In this document: one piece after another, positions 9,177-18,432 of the stretch
How the letters are laid out: every line of letters starts with the position of its first letter
Numbering within the stretch: the first letter of the stretch is position 1
Source of the DNA: Bradyrhizobium sp. Gha
Lineage (GTDB): Bacteria; Pseudomonadota; Alphaproteobacteria; Rhizobiales; Xanthobacteraceae
NCBI RefSeq assembly: GCF_900113735.1
Contig: NZ_FOQM01000001.1
Span: forward strand, 62,001-126,000
Direction of reading: 5' to 3'
Length of the DNA stretch: 64,000 nt
Notes under the pieces: model-generated
What the model was told of the DNA's origin: nothing
Database searches by the model: none
The model's input: the letters and a program-made list of their open reading frames with translations, nothing else
Made by a program: the position numbers and the translations under genes

Positions 9177-10454
9177 TCAGAAGCCCGCCAGGCCCTGTGG
9201 ACTATTGTAGGGAATCTTCACGCTACCAATTTCCCTGAGAGAGCCATCCGTTTGCGTGGCGTAGCAAACCAGCTTCGCCGCGTTGCCGTATATCTGATAG
9301 AGATACGCATCATCCGGGCTCAACCAATTATCGGCCGGGCCGCTGGTCACCGTCCCGTTGAGCGCTCTGGCGGTGCCGTCTCCTGAAACCTTCGGACATG
9401 CCGGATCGCTTGCGATTTCCAGACCATTGCCGTTGATGTGATAGCTGCTGATATTGCTGTAGCCGAAGTTTGTGGCGTACACCATTCTGTCGTCCGACGA
9501 CACCGATGCCCAGCAGAGCTCCGTCGGTACGCCGGCGCTCGTATCAATCTTGACCAGCGGGCCAATCTCGACCCGACCATCGTCCCCGATAGTGCCCATG
9601 CTAACGCCATCACCGACGGCATACCCGATGATAAACGTATTCGGCCGACTGCGCAGGAAGGCGATATAGAAGGGCGAGCCACCTTTCGCGTCGACTAACC
9701 TGCCCGTCCCAAGGGCGCCGTCCTCGCCGATCGGAAAGATGGCAAGACCATCGGGATCCGGGGCATTCGAGGCGATCGAATGGTATGCACCTCCATTGCG
9801 CTGGACCCAGAGAATAGGCGAACCATCGGGATACAAGCCTGTGGTAACGATGGGTTCGTCGAAGGTGGTGCCGACCAAGAGAAATTTTTCATTCGGCGAT
9901 GTCACCACCATGGTCGCCACACGGTTGGTCTTGTCGTGGGTGTTCACGGTGTGTCGCTCGGGGCGCGGCGCAAGCTTGCCATCGGCGCCGACCGACATCA
10001 GACGAAGGTGATCCGGTCCAAAGGAGTGAAGGACATACAACGTCCTGCTCGAAGGTCTGTAAGAAACCGACTTCGCGGTACCACTTCTCCCCTCGACCGG
10101 ATTTCCGGTTGGCTTGATGTCCAAAAGCTTCAGCTCGCCGTCTTGACCAATGCTGAAGCTCGAGACCGAGTTGTCGCCGCCGTTCGTCGTAAACAGAAAG
10201 CGCCGGTCAGGCGTTATGATGATGCTGCTTGCGCCTTCGAATGCGTTGGGCGCACTCTCCTGCCCACTGATTGGCTTGAATTCGCCGGAACCCGCGCCGC
10301 CCGTGCGTACGCGCTCCAGCTCCGTCAACGTGCCATTCACGCCGCGCCGGTAATGGATGACTGCGTTCTCAATCTCGTTGGTCTGGATATAGAGATGGCC
10401 GCTTCGTCCTTTTGACATTGCCATATCCGCCATCATGGTCATCTCTTTTGCCAT
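9177..10454 (-). CDS. Lactonase-family beta-propeller protein
   Basis: 425 aa with repeated propeller blades of the 6-phosphogluconolactonase / YncE kind: recurrent SIIITPDRRFLFTTNGGDNSV, SVSYRPSSRTLYVLHS, VTSPNEKFLLV and VSSDDRMVYATNFG. No signal peptide is evident (MAKEMTMMADMAMSKG). Start at 10454 has GAGAGGAG upstream. It follows the small membrane-protein gene by 3 bp and the cytochrome P460 gene before that, so all three are probably one transcript. Lactonase activity is a family expectation; such propellers can also simply be binding proteins. Confidence 0.8.
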   Translation of the reverse strand: MAKEMTMMADMAMSKGRSGHLYIQTNEIENAVIHYRRGVNGTLTELERVRTGGAGSGEFKPISGQESAPNAFEGASSIIITPDRRFLFTTNGGDNSVSSFSIGQDGELKLLDIKPTGNPVEGRSGTAKSVSYRPSSRTLYVLHSFGPDHLRLMSVGADGKLAPRPERHTVNTHDKTNRVATMVVTSPNEKFLLVGTTFDEPIVTTGLYPDGSPILWVQRNGGAYHSIASNAPDPDGLAIFPIGEDGALGTGRLVDAKGGSPFYIAFLRSRPNTFIIGYAVGDGVSMGTIGDDGRVEIGPLVKIDTSAGVPTELCWASVSSDDRMVYATNFGYSNISSYHINGNGLEIASDPACPKVSGDGTARALNGTVTSGPADNWLSPDDAYLYQIYGNAAKLVCYATQTDGSLREIGSVKIPYNSPQGLAGF

Positions 10455-10457
10455 CTC

Positions 10458-10661
10458 TCACTCCTCTCGTTGGCCCGGTTCGGTTGACTTGCAAGGACCC
10501 GCAACTAACGCCACAATGACGCACATCCATCGACGCGGATCCCGTGCGACTGCCTCGATCGAGGCTTGGTTGAGCAGCCTCGCGATCACGAGCACCATCA
10601 AGATGCCGATGCCCGTCACACGATAGTGGTGATGCCGGGCGCTGCGCAGACCGGAAGTCAT
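10458..10661 (-). CDS. Small membrane protein coupled to cytochrome P460
   Basis: 67 aa starting MTSGLRSARHHHYRV. It has a hydrophobic stretch GIGILMVLVIARLL and a second one (MCVIVALVAG), so one or two membrane passes. Its ATG overlaps the TGA of the P460 gene (ATGA, 10658-10661) and its stop is 3 bp before the lactonase ATG. That packing supports it as a real gene whose translation is coupled. Function unknown; it might anchor the cytochrome. Confidence 0.65.
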   Translation of the reverse strand: MTSGLRSARHHHYRVTGIGILMVLVIARLLNQASIEAVARDPRRWMCVIVALVAGPCKSTEPGQREE

Positions 10662-11266
10662 TGCACGTCCTTGTCGTCCAGCAGCGGATAAAACTGGGTC
10701 CACACCTCGTCCTTCTTGGCATTGGCGATGTGGCAGTAAGCGCACTCGTCTTTCGACTTGACCTTGGCGGTCGGCGCTTTTGGTTCATGGTGGTTGAAGT
10801 TGAAATATCCCCACCCGTTGGTATCGGCGAAACGTTTCGAGTCCCTCACGGTTACGTCGGCGCCATTCCATTTACCCGGAAAGTACCCCTGCCCCGATGG
10901 CTCCGTTCGTGATCCATCGGCATTTTGTTGCGGCAACGTCAGCTGCAGCTCCTTGAACAGGATCGTCCCCTCCGGGAATAGGCCAGTCTTCTTATAAATT
11001 TCGTACGAGCCCGGCTCGATATAGACGTTGTGAAATTCCGGGAAATTCGCCTGGCCTCCGTTGAGGGCATTTGGAGTCAGGGGCGAGCCGACGTACACCC
11101 ATTTGTGGAAATTCTTCGGCAAGATCAGTTGCCCATCGGCCGTGTATTCCGGCAAGTAGCGCGTGTTGCTCTGCGCTTTTCCGGTCTTGAGCGATCCAAA
11201 AAACAGGATCGTTGCAACTGCACTGCCTGCAATGACCACCGCTGCTGCCTGGGCTCCCAAACGCAT
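10658..11266 (-). CDS. Cytochrome P460-family protein
   Basis: 202 aa. N-terminal signal or anchor (QAAAVVIAGSAVATILFFGSL) and a C-terminal c-type haem site CAYCH. The segments FHKWVYVGSPLTPNALNGG, FPEFHNVYIEPGSYE and WGYFNFNHHEP are typical of the P460 family, whose best known member oxidises hydroxylamine or NO-derived species using a Lys-crosslinked haem. Periplasmic. I start at 11266 (MRLGAQAAAV, GGAGAGGG upstream); the longer frame to 11371 adds an Arg-rich segment. It leads an operon with a small membrane protein and a lactonase-like protein. Confidence 0.85.
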   Translation of the reverse strand: MRLGAQAAAVVIAGSAVATILFFGSLKTGKAQSNTRYLPEYTADGQLILPKNFHKWVYVGSPLTPNALNGGQANFPEFHNVYIEPGSYEIYKKTGLFPEGTILFKELQLTLPQQNADGSRTEPSGQGYFPGKWNGADVTVRDSKRFADTNGWGYFNFNHHEPKAPTAKVKSKDECAYCHIANAKKDEVWTQFYPLLDDKDVQ

Positions 11267-11531
11267 CACCCTCTCCTGCGATTCTAGCCGTACGCGCGGT
11301 GCCGGCGATCGACGAAAACCCTGCCGGGCGTAGACGGTCAACGTGATAGCGAGATGCTGTGGATCGCGCACTTCGATGATTGCTGCGGTTTTTTCTATCT
11401 TGACGCATTCGGCGAAGACCCCGTCGACAAACTACCGACCAAGCTTCATGTCTAACCCTGCCGCCCGCACGGCGGGCCAGCGTACTGCCAGAACTTCAGT
11501 GCGACAGTCATGCGAACAAGGGCACGATTCC

Positions 11532-12155
11532 ATGAATCAAAATGAGCCTCCTGTTTCTCGCGGCTTCAAATCGAAGCGACCGACTTCTGTGAAGACGCGG
11601 CTGCCACCCGGACAGTATCTGACGACCGACTTTCCGGTTCTTTCAGCCGGACCTACTCCGGACATTCGAGCCGCGGAATGGAAGCTGGGGCTTCAGCTTG
11701 GCGGATCGATTCTGGGATCGTGGACCTGGGAAGAGTTCGAGGCGCTGCCGCAAACCACGATCAAAACCGACATCCATTGCGTCACCAAATGGACGAAGCT
11801 CGACACAACCTGGCAGGGCGTCACATTCGACGATCTTCTGAAGGCAGTCGGCCTGCAGGAACCGCCGGAAGGCTTTGTCATGGCCCACTGCGACGGCGGG
11901 TACACGACTAACGTCCCCGTTGCCGATTTGATCGCAGGACAAGGAATGATTGCGACCCGTTGCGAGGGCCTGCCGATCGCGCCTTCACATGGAGGCCCAG
12001 CACGCCTTCTTGTCGCGCATCTCTATTTTTGGAAGAGCGCCAAGTGGCTGCGAAGGCTTCGTTTCATGGCCAAGGACGAGCCCGGCTTCTGGGAATCGCG
12101 CGGATATCACAACTATGGCAATCCGTGGCGGGAGCAGAGATATGATGGTGACTGA
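11532..12155 (+). CDS. Molybdopterin oxidoreductase of the sulfite-oxidase fold
   Basis: 208 aa. It matches the single-domain YedY/sulfite-oxidase-like group: LGGSILGSWTWEEFEALPQ, then DIHCVTKWTKLDTTWQGV with the Cys expected to ligate molybdenum, and SHGGPARLLVAHLYFWKSAKWLRRL. No signal peptide is seen after the chosen ATG (MNQNEPPVSR), so the enzyme appears cytoplasmic. The stop overlaps the next gene, a flavin reductase, by 14 bp: together they look like a two-component enzyme in which the reductase feeds NAD(P)H electrons to the molybdenum centre. Substrate unknown. Transcribed divergently from the cytochrome P460 operon. Confidence 0.85.
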   Translation: MNQNEPPVSRGFKSKRPTSVKTRLPPGQYLTTDFPVLSAGPTPDIRAAEWKLGLQLGGSILGSWTWEEFEALPQTTIKTDIHCVTKWTKLDTTWQGVTFDDLLKAVGLQEPPEGFVMAHCDGGYTTNVPVADLIAGQGMIATRCEGLPIAPSHGGPARLLVAHLYFWKSAKWLRRLRFMAKDEPGFWESRGYHNYGNPWREQRYDGD

Positions 12156-12903
12156 TGCGCATGCCTCGCCGCACAAAATCGAGTGGCAGCTCGGTCGGGT
12201 GCAAGCTGTTGTGGCCGAAACGGACCGGGTCAAGAGTATCATTTTGGAGCCAATGAGCTGGTTGGGACACTGGCCCGGCCAGCACGTTGACATACGCCTC
12301 ACGGCCGATGACGGCTATCAAGCTGAACGGAGCTACTCCATCGCGTCCCCTCCGGAAGACAAACTGCTCACTATCACCGTGGAGCGGGTCAAGGAGGGAG
12401 AGGTTTCCCCATATCTTCTCGACGAGCTGCGCGTTGGTGACCACCTCGAGTTCCGCGGCCCCATCGGGCGCTACTTCGTCTGGACCCGGAGTCTCCGCGG
12501 CCCAATTTGTCTTATCGCGGGCGGGGCAGGAATTACGCCGCTAATGTCCATGCTTCGCCACCGCGAAAGGTCGCTCGACCGAATACCTGCGTATTTGATC
12601 TATTCTGCCCGCAGCCTTCCCGACGTGATTTACCGCGATGAACTCGACGGCATGGCAGATCGTGACAAAGGCCTCCGTCTGGTCTACGCGCTGACCCGCG
12701 AACAGCCACGCGATTGGCCTGGTCATCGGGGGCGGGTCGACGAGACCCTGCTCGCAAACAACTGCTTCCCGCGCGAACAAAATCCGACGTTTTATGTTTG
12801 CGGACCGACGGGATTCGTCGAGGGCATCTCAAGCATGCTCGTGACGATGGGCTACGAGCCCTTAAGCATCAAAACCGAACGCTTTGGACCATCGGGAGGA
12901 TAA
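12142..12903 (+). CDS. FAD/NAD(P)H ferredoxin-reductase-like protein
   Basis: 253 aa. FAD site RSYSIASPP, NAD(P) site IAGGAGITPLMSML, and C-terminal YVCGPTGFVEG are the standard FNR-family motifs. There is no 2Fe-2S domain. The start is one of two adjacent ATGs (12142 or 12145) with GGGAGCAGAG before them, overlapping the end of the molybdenum oxidoreductase gene. Most likely the electron donor to that enzyme. Confidence 0.88.
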   Translation: MMVTDAHASPHKIEWQLGRVQAVVAETDRVKSIILEPMSWLGHWPGQHVDIRLTADDGYQAERSYSIASPPEDKLLTITVERVKEGEVSPYLLDELRVGDHLEFRGPIGRYFVWTRSLRGPICLIAGGAGITPLMSMLRHRERSLDRIPAYLIYSARSLPDVIYRDELDGMADRDKGLRLVYALTREQPRDWPGHRGRVDETLLANNCFPREQNPTFYVCGPTGFVEGISSMLVTMGYEPLSIKTERFGPSGG

Positions 12904-12971
12904 CGTTAGGGCCGGCGAGCGCGCGAAGGCTCGCCGGGAACACAGATAGTCTGCTCACATCTGATAGCCCG

Positions 12972-14376
12972 CTACGATTGGCTCTGCAGCCGCGCCGGCA
13001 TATTTCCAAACAGAGGCCCGAGCCCCTCCGCTACCGTCAGATGAGCCATGACCGCTTCACGGATACTCGAATAGGACAGCTCAGCCAGCATCGCCACCTG
13101 CATGATCGCCATGACCTCGCCCGCCTCAGCCCCGATCATCGTGAAGCCCAGGATCCGGTCATGCGTCGCTCCGACCAGCACTTTCATAAAGCCGTCCTTT
13201 TCATCGGTTGCTTCGGTGCGCAGGACATTCCGCATTGGCAGCTTTGCCACACGCACTGAGACGCCTTCGCGCTGCGCCTCGGTCTCCGATAGCCCGACAC
13301 GCGCGAGCGGAGGATCGGTGAACACCACATGGGGAATCAGCCGGCCGCTTTTGCCGCGATTTCCTCCGGCCATGTTGTCCCGCACGATCCTGAAATCATC
13401 GACCGAGACATGCGTAAACTGCGGACTACCTGCGCATTCGCCAATAGCAAATATGCCAGGTGCCGTCGTCTCAAGCCGATCGTTGACCCGGAGGAATCCG
13501 CGATCGTCCAACCCGATACCGGCCTTATCGAGGCCAATATCCGCTGTGTTTGCGATCCGGCCGGCCGCTACGAGCAGATGACTGCCCTCGATCGGGCGTT
13601 TGCCGCCTTCTGTTTGAACCGTGACAATCACGGCGTCCCCGGAGAGGCCGTGAACGCTCCAGGGCCGCGCCTTCAATGCGACGTCGATTCCTTCGCGGCT
13701 CAGAATTGCACGGATCTCTTCCGCTACATCAGGATCCTCGCGTCCCATGATTTGCGTTCCTGGTTCGACGATCGTGACCCGGCTGCCGAACCGGCGATAG
13801 GCTTGCGCCAGCTCGATCCCGGTGTAGCCGCCGCCCAGCACAATGAGGTGCGGCGGCACCTCATCCAGCTCGAGTGCCTCGATGTGCGTCAGCGGGCGCG
13901 CGTCGCGCAAGCCTGGAACATCCGGGATAGCGGCGCGCGAGCCGACGTTGATCACGATCTGATCGGCCGCCAGCAGGCGCACACCGCCGTCGTTCAATTT
14001 CGCCTCGATCGTCTTCGGGCCCACGAACTGGCCATTGCCCATGATGAGCTCGGCACCGCTTTCCTTGTAAGCGTGAAGGTGGAACGCGATCTCACGCTCG
14101 ACCATAACCTGCTTGCGGTGCCGTACCTTGGCCATATCGATTTTGATGTCCTGCGCGAGCGTGCCAAACCGGCCTCCGTTCCGGACAAGATGGGCCACGA
14201 GCACTCCACAGCTCGTTCTTGGAGGGAAGGCATGCGACGGCAGGACACGACCCACCGACCCAGCGGCGCTCGACGACAGCAACCTTTTTGCCCGACCGGC
14301 CGAGATCCCAGGCCAGCAGCTTTCCACCCTGGCCACTTCCGAGAATGACGACGTCGAAATGTTCGGGATGAGCCAT
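12972..14376 (-). pseudogene. RclA/MerA-like flavoprotein disulfide reductase, frameshifted
   Basis: The natural start is MAHPEHFDVVILGSGQGGK at 14376 after an excellent AAAGGAG site. That frame has the FAD site and the redox-active pair GGSCPAVACLPSK, then leaves frame after LWSAR (near 14198-14202). The rest of the enzyme, from VAHLVRNGG to the end at 12972, continues in another frame. It carries the NAD site (VLGGGYTGIELAQ), the second FAD site (GIFAIGECAG) and FTHVSVDDFRIVRDN, close in wording to E. coli RclA. About 465 aa if repaired. One frameshift, equal to two missing bases, so a recent mutation or a sequencing error. It follows an SDR and an alpha/beta hydrolase on the same strand. 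Confidence 0.8.
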
Positions 14377-14492
14377 GGTGATCTCCTTTCCTTGACGATG
14401 ATGATCTCGCCATTGCAAGCCCGTCTGGCGCCGCCATCGCGAGTGATCTTTGCAGTCGGCCCCTCGACGATCCTGGCGCCGCCGCGAACCAG

Positions 14493-15239
14493 TCAAATCG
14501 ACTTCACTTCCCCGCCGTCCATTCGCAACGCCGATCCGGTCATCCAGCGCGCGCCAGGCGACACGAGAAACGCCATCAACTCGGCGATCTCCTCTGGCTC
14601 ACCGTAGCGCGCGATGCCCGCTTCTTTCGGAAAGTTGGCCGTTGCCTCCTCGACAGTCATGTTGTGCAACGGAGCCCAGTGCTTGAGGTATGAACGGCGC
14701 CGCTCCGTCATGACGGGGCCGGGTAGGACGGTGTTGACCTGTACGCCGTCGCTGATGCCTCGACCGGAGAACGCCTTGGCCAGCGCGATGATGGCAGCAT
14801 TGATCGTACCGACAGCTGCATAAGGAGCCTTCGGGACCAAGGCGGAGTTGCCCGACATCAACACCACAGCGCCTTTTGCTGCCTTCAGCGCCGGCCAGGC
14901 AGCGATCGTGAGGCGGCGGGCGCCGTGCAGCTTCAACGCCAATCCACCTTCCCACTGTGCATCAGTCATCTCGAACAGATCAATTTGAGGTACCGCGCCT
15001 GCGATGTTGAGCAGGGCATCAATTCGGCCAAACGCCGTCAGTGTCTGATCGACGATCTTTTGATCGGCGTCGATGACCAGAGTCTCGGACCCGGCGCGCT
15101 TGACTGCCTCCGCAGTGCCCTCAAGATTGGCCCGACTCCGTGCAACCAGCACAACCGCAGAGAAATCGTGCGCCAGACGCACCGCGGTGGCCTTGCCGAT
15201 GCCCTGGCTCGCGCCCGTGACGATCGCGACCGACTTCAT
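14493..15239 (-). CDS. Short-chain dehydrogenase-like protein lacking the catalytic Lys
   Basis: 248 aa Rossmann protein: cofactor site TGASQGIGKA, LLNIAGAV (NAG equivalent), catalytic Ser region VVLMSGNSAL, then PYAAVGTINAA and LPGPVMTERR. In the YxxxK motif the Tyr is present but the Lys is Gly (YAAVG). Several oxidoreductase-like SDRs show this and may be inactive or use another base. It lies between the RclA-like gene and a hydrolase gene on the same strand, probably co-transcribed. Confidence 0.85.
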   Translation of the reverse strand: MKSVAIVTGASQGIGKATAVRLAHDFSAVVLVARSRANLEGTAEAVKRAGSETLVIDADQKIVDQTLTAFGRIDALLNIAGAVPQIDLFEMTDAQWEGGLALKLHGARRLTIAAWPALKAAKGAVVLMSGNSALVPKAPYAAVGTINAAIIALAKAFSGRGISDGVQVNTVLPGPVMTERRRSYLKHWAPLHNMTVEEATANFPKEAGIARYGEPEEIAELMAFLVSPGARWMTGSALRMDGGEVKSI

Positions 15240-15348
15240 CGTTGGAGTTCTCCTTTGCGAGCTACCAGATCAGTCCGGCACAACCGCATTTCTTCCGGAA
15301 CCGACGCTATCGTTCTCTGGCGGCGTGCGCGGCAGGGTCCGCGCGCCC

Positions 15349-16209
15349 TCACCGCGACCGATCGAAAAATTCGTGGATCGCCGCGCCTATCTCGTCGCTA
15401 TGAGTTTCGAGCGCAAAGTGTCCGGTATCGAAGAAGCGCACTTCGGCACCCGGGATGTCGCGCTTGAAAGCCTCCGCACCCGGCGGCAAAAAGAACGGAT
15501 CGTTTTTTCCCCAGGCTGCTAGGAACGGCGGCCTGTGCTTCCGAAAGTAGGCCTGGAATTCGGGATACATAGCGACGTTAGTCTTATAGTCGCCGAAAAG
15601 ATCCAGCTGCACTTGATCGGCGCCCGGGCGCGCCAGATAAGAGTTATCGAGCGAATACCCGTCGGGCGAAACGAGTGACGTATCGGGGACGCCGTGCGTG
15701 TATTGCCAGATGGTTGTCTCGGGCGAAAGGAACGATCGAAGCGCCGTCCTATTCGCTTCAGACGGATCCCGCCAATAGGCGCGGATTGGATTCCAGCCGT
15801 CGCTCAGCCCCTCTTCGTAGGCATTTCCGTTCTGGGAAATAATAGCGGTGATCCGCTCAGGATGCGAAAGCGCCATCCGAAAGCCGGTCGGCGCACCATA
15901 GTCGAAGACGTAGATTGCGAAGCGAGTAAGCCCGATCACCTCGGTGAACCGCTCCATCACTTGGGCTAGCGCGGCGAAGGTGTAAGTAAAGTGCTCGCGA
16001 GCCGGCATGTCCGACTGGCCAAAACCGGGCAGATCCGGCGCAACAAGACGGAAGCGATCGGACAGTGCCGGGATCAGATCCCGAAACATGTGGCCGGCAG
16101 TCGGAAATCCGTGAAGCAGCAACAACGCAGGCCCATCAGCCCGGCCGGCTTCCCGGTAAAACACATTCAGCCCGTCGACGTTGACCTTGCGGTATCGAAT
16201 AGTCTTCAT
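15349..16209 (-). CDS. Alpha/beta hydrolase with Asp nucleophile
   Basis: 286 aa. HGFPTAGHMFRDLIPAL holds the oxyanion loop, the nucleophile elbow is VFDYGAP with Asp instead of Ser, WGKNDPFF provides the acid and DTGHFALE the His. An Asp nucleophile points to the haloalkane dehalogenase / epoxide hydrolase branch rather than an esterase. No signal peptide. First gene of a probable hydrolase-SDR-flavoprotein operon. Substrate unknown. Confidence 0.85.
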   Translation of the reverse strand: MKTIRYRKVNVDGLNVFYREAGRADGPALLLLHGFPTAGHMFRDLIPALSDRFRLVAPDLPGFGQSDMPAREHFTYTFAALAQVMERFTEVIGLTRFAIYVFDYGAPTGFRMALSHPERITAIISQNGNAYEEGLSDGWNPIRAYWRDPSEANRTALRSFLSPETTIWQYTHGVPDTSLVSPDGYSLDNSYLARPGADQVQLDLFGDYKTNVAMYPEFQAYFRKHRPPFLAAWGKNDPFFLPPGAEAFKRDIPGAEVRFFDTGHFALETHSDEIGAAIHEFFDRSR

Positions 16210-16409
16210 AGGTCACTTCTCCCGATCTAGCCCCGTCCTGCTCACTGGATACGATTGTGCCCGTAGAGAGCAGATCCGACGTCAGACCAACAATTCGCGG
16301 GTCCGTGGGATCCGGTTACAGAAGGTCCAGGAATTATTTCTCGTGCTCGTCGCATCCGGGACGCGCAGGATGCCTGACCTGCCAAGGCCGACCAATTGCC
16401 GCCATCAGC

Positions 16410-17390
16410 TTATTTGAACTCCCTGCGAAATGTCGTCGGCGTCCATCCTGTTGTCTTTCGAAAAGCCGAGCTGAACGAGCTCGTTTGCGCATAGCCCAAA
16501 CTGAGCGCGATGTCTGTAATCGAGATTGCATGGTCAGCGAGCAGCAGCTTGGCGAGCTCCATGCGTCGCTGCACCTGATATTGGTAGGCCGGGACGCCGA
16601 ACGATTGTTTGAACGCGCGGCAAAAGTGGTGAAGACTAAGCCGCGCGAGTTCTGCAAGCTTTAGAAGACACACTTGCTCTCCAAGATGCTCCTCAATGTA
16701 CTCAATCACGATGCGCCTCTGCCAGCTCGCGAGACCTCCACGATTAATGGGCGCTGACTCGCGAAAGAGGTCTTGGTTCCGCTGGGATAGCTCGTGCGCG
16801 AGCACGCTGGAGAGCGCCTCCAGATATGGCACACGATTCGTCTCGCCGCCCTCGATTGCGTTCTTCAGTTTCGATGCCGTCTCCCAGACCAACGAGTCCT
16901 CGAAATAGACTCTAGGCAGGAAACTGACTTCGGCGTCGTCCGGCCTCTGGAAGGCAGCCGGGTCCACGTAGAGAAACGTCACTCGCGTGGACGAAACGGT
17001 CTCATGCCATTCGCGAAAGGCGTGTCCAGCTGGCACAAAGGTGAGCCGATGCTCGAAACCCCGAAGCTTCGACGCATATACCCCGTCGATCGAGGTCTCC
17101 CCGTCCTTTCGCGCTCCCTCGTTGTACAGCGCGAGGAGATGCCTCGCTCCTTGAAAGTGAAACTCAATCCTTTTACTGACGGGGACGTGAATATTTTCCG
17201 AAAACCACCAGTGCCAACCCGTTCCGAGGCGCTTTACTGGCTCTGAGGGCATTATCCTGACGGTTTGATGAAAGCCGACCACCCGAGCCGACCCCAGGGA
17301 ATGCGCCTCGCCCTCTGATCGGCTCGACGACACGGCGAAAGAAGGGCCGGAGCCGCTCCGTTGTTCATTCGAATTTGACACGTAGCCCAT
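16410..17390 (-). CDS. AraC-family transcriptional regulator
   Basis: 326 aa. The last 100 residues carry two helix-turn-helix units (LLKLAELARLSLHHFCRAFKQSFG and ITDIALSLGYAQTSSFSSAFRKTTG). The N-terminal 200 residues are an effector domain of the AraC_binding kind (HRLTFVPAGHAFREWH). It lies downstream of composite promoter copy 2, with the FixJ-type regulator further upstream on the same strand. It may control the adjoining hydrolase operon, which is inference from position. Confidence 0.85.
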   Translation of the reverse strand: MGYVSNSNEQRSGSGPSFAVSSSRSEGEAHSLGSARVVGFHQTVRIMPSEPVKRLGTGWHWWFSENIHVPVSKRIEFHFQGARHLLALYNEGARKDGETSIDGVYASKLRGFEHRLTFVPAGHAFREWHETVSSTRVTFLYVDPAAFQRPDDAEVSFLPRVYFEDSLVWETASKLKNAIEGGETNRVPYLEALSSVLAHELSQRNQDLFRESAPINRGGLASWQRRIVIEYIEEHLGEQVCLLKLAELARLSLHHFCRAFKQSFGVPAYQYQVQRRMELAKLLLADHAISITDIALSLGYAQTSSFSSAFRKTTGWTPTTFRREFK

Positions 17391-17565
17391 CGCTATCGTC
17401 CTCTACCCGCTCGCGCCGGAAGGGTGCGTCCGTTCGCGACGGGACTTCCGCAGACCCGAGACGATCTCAGGGCATCGCAGGCAGGATGAGGACGAATGAT
17501 ATCCATGGCATCACCTCATGGGTGAAAGCCAGCTATCAGCACCGGCCGACAGCCAAGCTCGGCGA

Positions 17566-17634
17566 ACCATGCTTTTCGCGACCGACACGCGCAATCTCTC
17601 AGTTGTGGTACTCTGGCCCATACCTTGGTATGGG
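17566..17634 (-). promoter_or_regulatory. Composite promoter/operator copy 2
   Basis: Minus-strand order toward the AraC gene at 17390: perfect palindrome CCCATACCAAGGTATGGG (17617-17634), 8 bp, CACAACTGAGAGATTGC, then TTGCGC, 17 bp, CATGGT. It shares the surrounding ACCATGCTTTT block with copy 1. Confidence 0.65.
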
Positions 17635-17683
17635 TTTTGCTCCGCCACGCCGTCGTATGAGACCGTCTCTCGCGCGGCGCGCT

Positions 17684-18298
17684 TCACCTTTTGAGGTCGA
17701 GCGCCTCAGCCATGCGCGCGAGCGCCGCAGTGGTCCTGGCTCCCAGCTTTCGCATGAGGCTACCACGATGCATCTTGACGGTGACTTCGCTGATCGACAG
17801 CTCGCTGGCGACCTGCTTGTTCATCAGACCTGCCGCAACCAGTGCCATCACTTGTCGCTCGCGAACGGTCAGAAGCGCGTATTTCTCCTGCAATTCTGCG
17901 AGCTGAGCAAGATCGGCGCGACGCTCTCTATCTTTTTGCACTGCGGCCGCGACGGCATCGAGCAGGTCCTGATCCCGTATCGGCTTGGTGAGGAAGTCGA
18001 TTGCGCCCAACTTCATGCCTCTCACCGACATGGGGATGTCACCAAACGCAGTCATCAGGATGACTGGAATTCCGACGTTGATTTTCGTCAGATACTCTTG
18101 CAGCTCAAGACCACTTGTACCAGGCAACCTGACGTCGAGCACCAAGCACGCAGGCGCGTCGAGTAATTTGGCTTTTAGAAAATCCGAAGCGGACCCGTAC
18201 AGAGCGACACAATAGTCGACGGATTCGAGAAGGTCGCCAAGCGATTCACGAACCTGCTTGTCATCATCGACGATATGAACAATGGCCGAAGACAGCAT
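17684..18298 (-). CDS. FixJ/LuxR-type response regulator
   Basis: 204 aa. Receiver domain: acidic pair VDDDK, phosphorylation site Asp in LVLDVRLPG, MTA and TKP motifs. A LuxR-type HTH follows (LTVRERQVMALVAAGLMNKQVASELSISEVTVKMHRGSLM). Start at 18298 is just after the stop of a histidine-kinase remnant at 18301, so its original kinase partner seems to have been mostly deleted. A candidate for binding the CCCATACC palindrome found at four places in this segment. Confidence 0.88.
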   Translation of the reverse strand: MLSSAIVHIVDDDKQVRESLGDLLESVDYCVALYGSASDFLKAKLLDAPACLVLDVRLPGTSGLELQEYLTKINVGIPVILMTAFGDIPMSVRGMKLGAIDFLTKPIRDQDLLDAVAAAVQKDRERRADLAQLAELQEKYALLTVRERQVMALVAAGLMNKQVASELSISEVTVKMHRGSLMRKLGARTTAALARMAEALDLKR

Positions 18299-18300
18299 AC

Positions 18301-18432
18301 TCAACGGCTTGCTGACATCTCGATCGGCTGGCGGAGTGGGAGATTGAAAGCGAACCTCGTCCCACACCTCCCGTTTTCTTCCACCCATAGCCGTCCTCCA
18401 TGGACGTTGACCATCTTGCGCCCCATACCGAG
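18301..18432 (-). pseudogene. C-terminal remnant of a sensor histidine kinase
   Basis: About 44 codons matching the end of a HATPase domain (GMGRKMVNVHGGRLWVEENGRCGTRFAFNLPLRQP). This closely parallels the last part of the kinase at 4697 (KIINLHGGHLWVEDN). Nothing recognisable of the N, G1 boxes or the H box precedes it. The stop lies 3 bp before the response regulator ATG, the layout of a former kinase-regulator operon. Bases 18433-18921 upstream show no clear gene. Confidence 0.7.
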
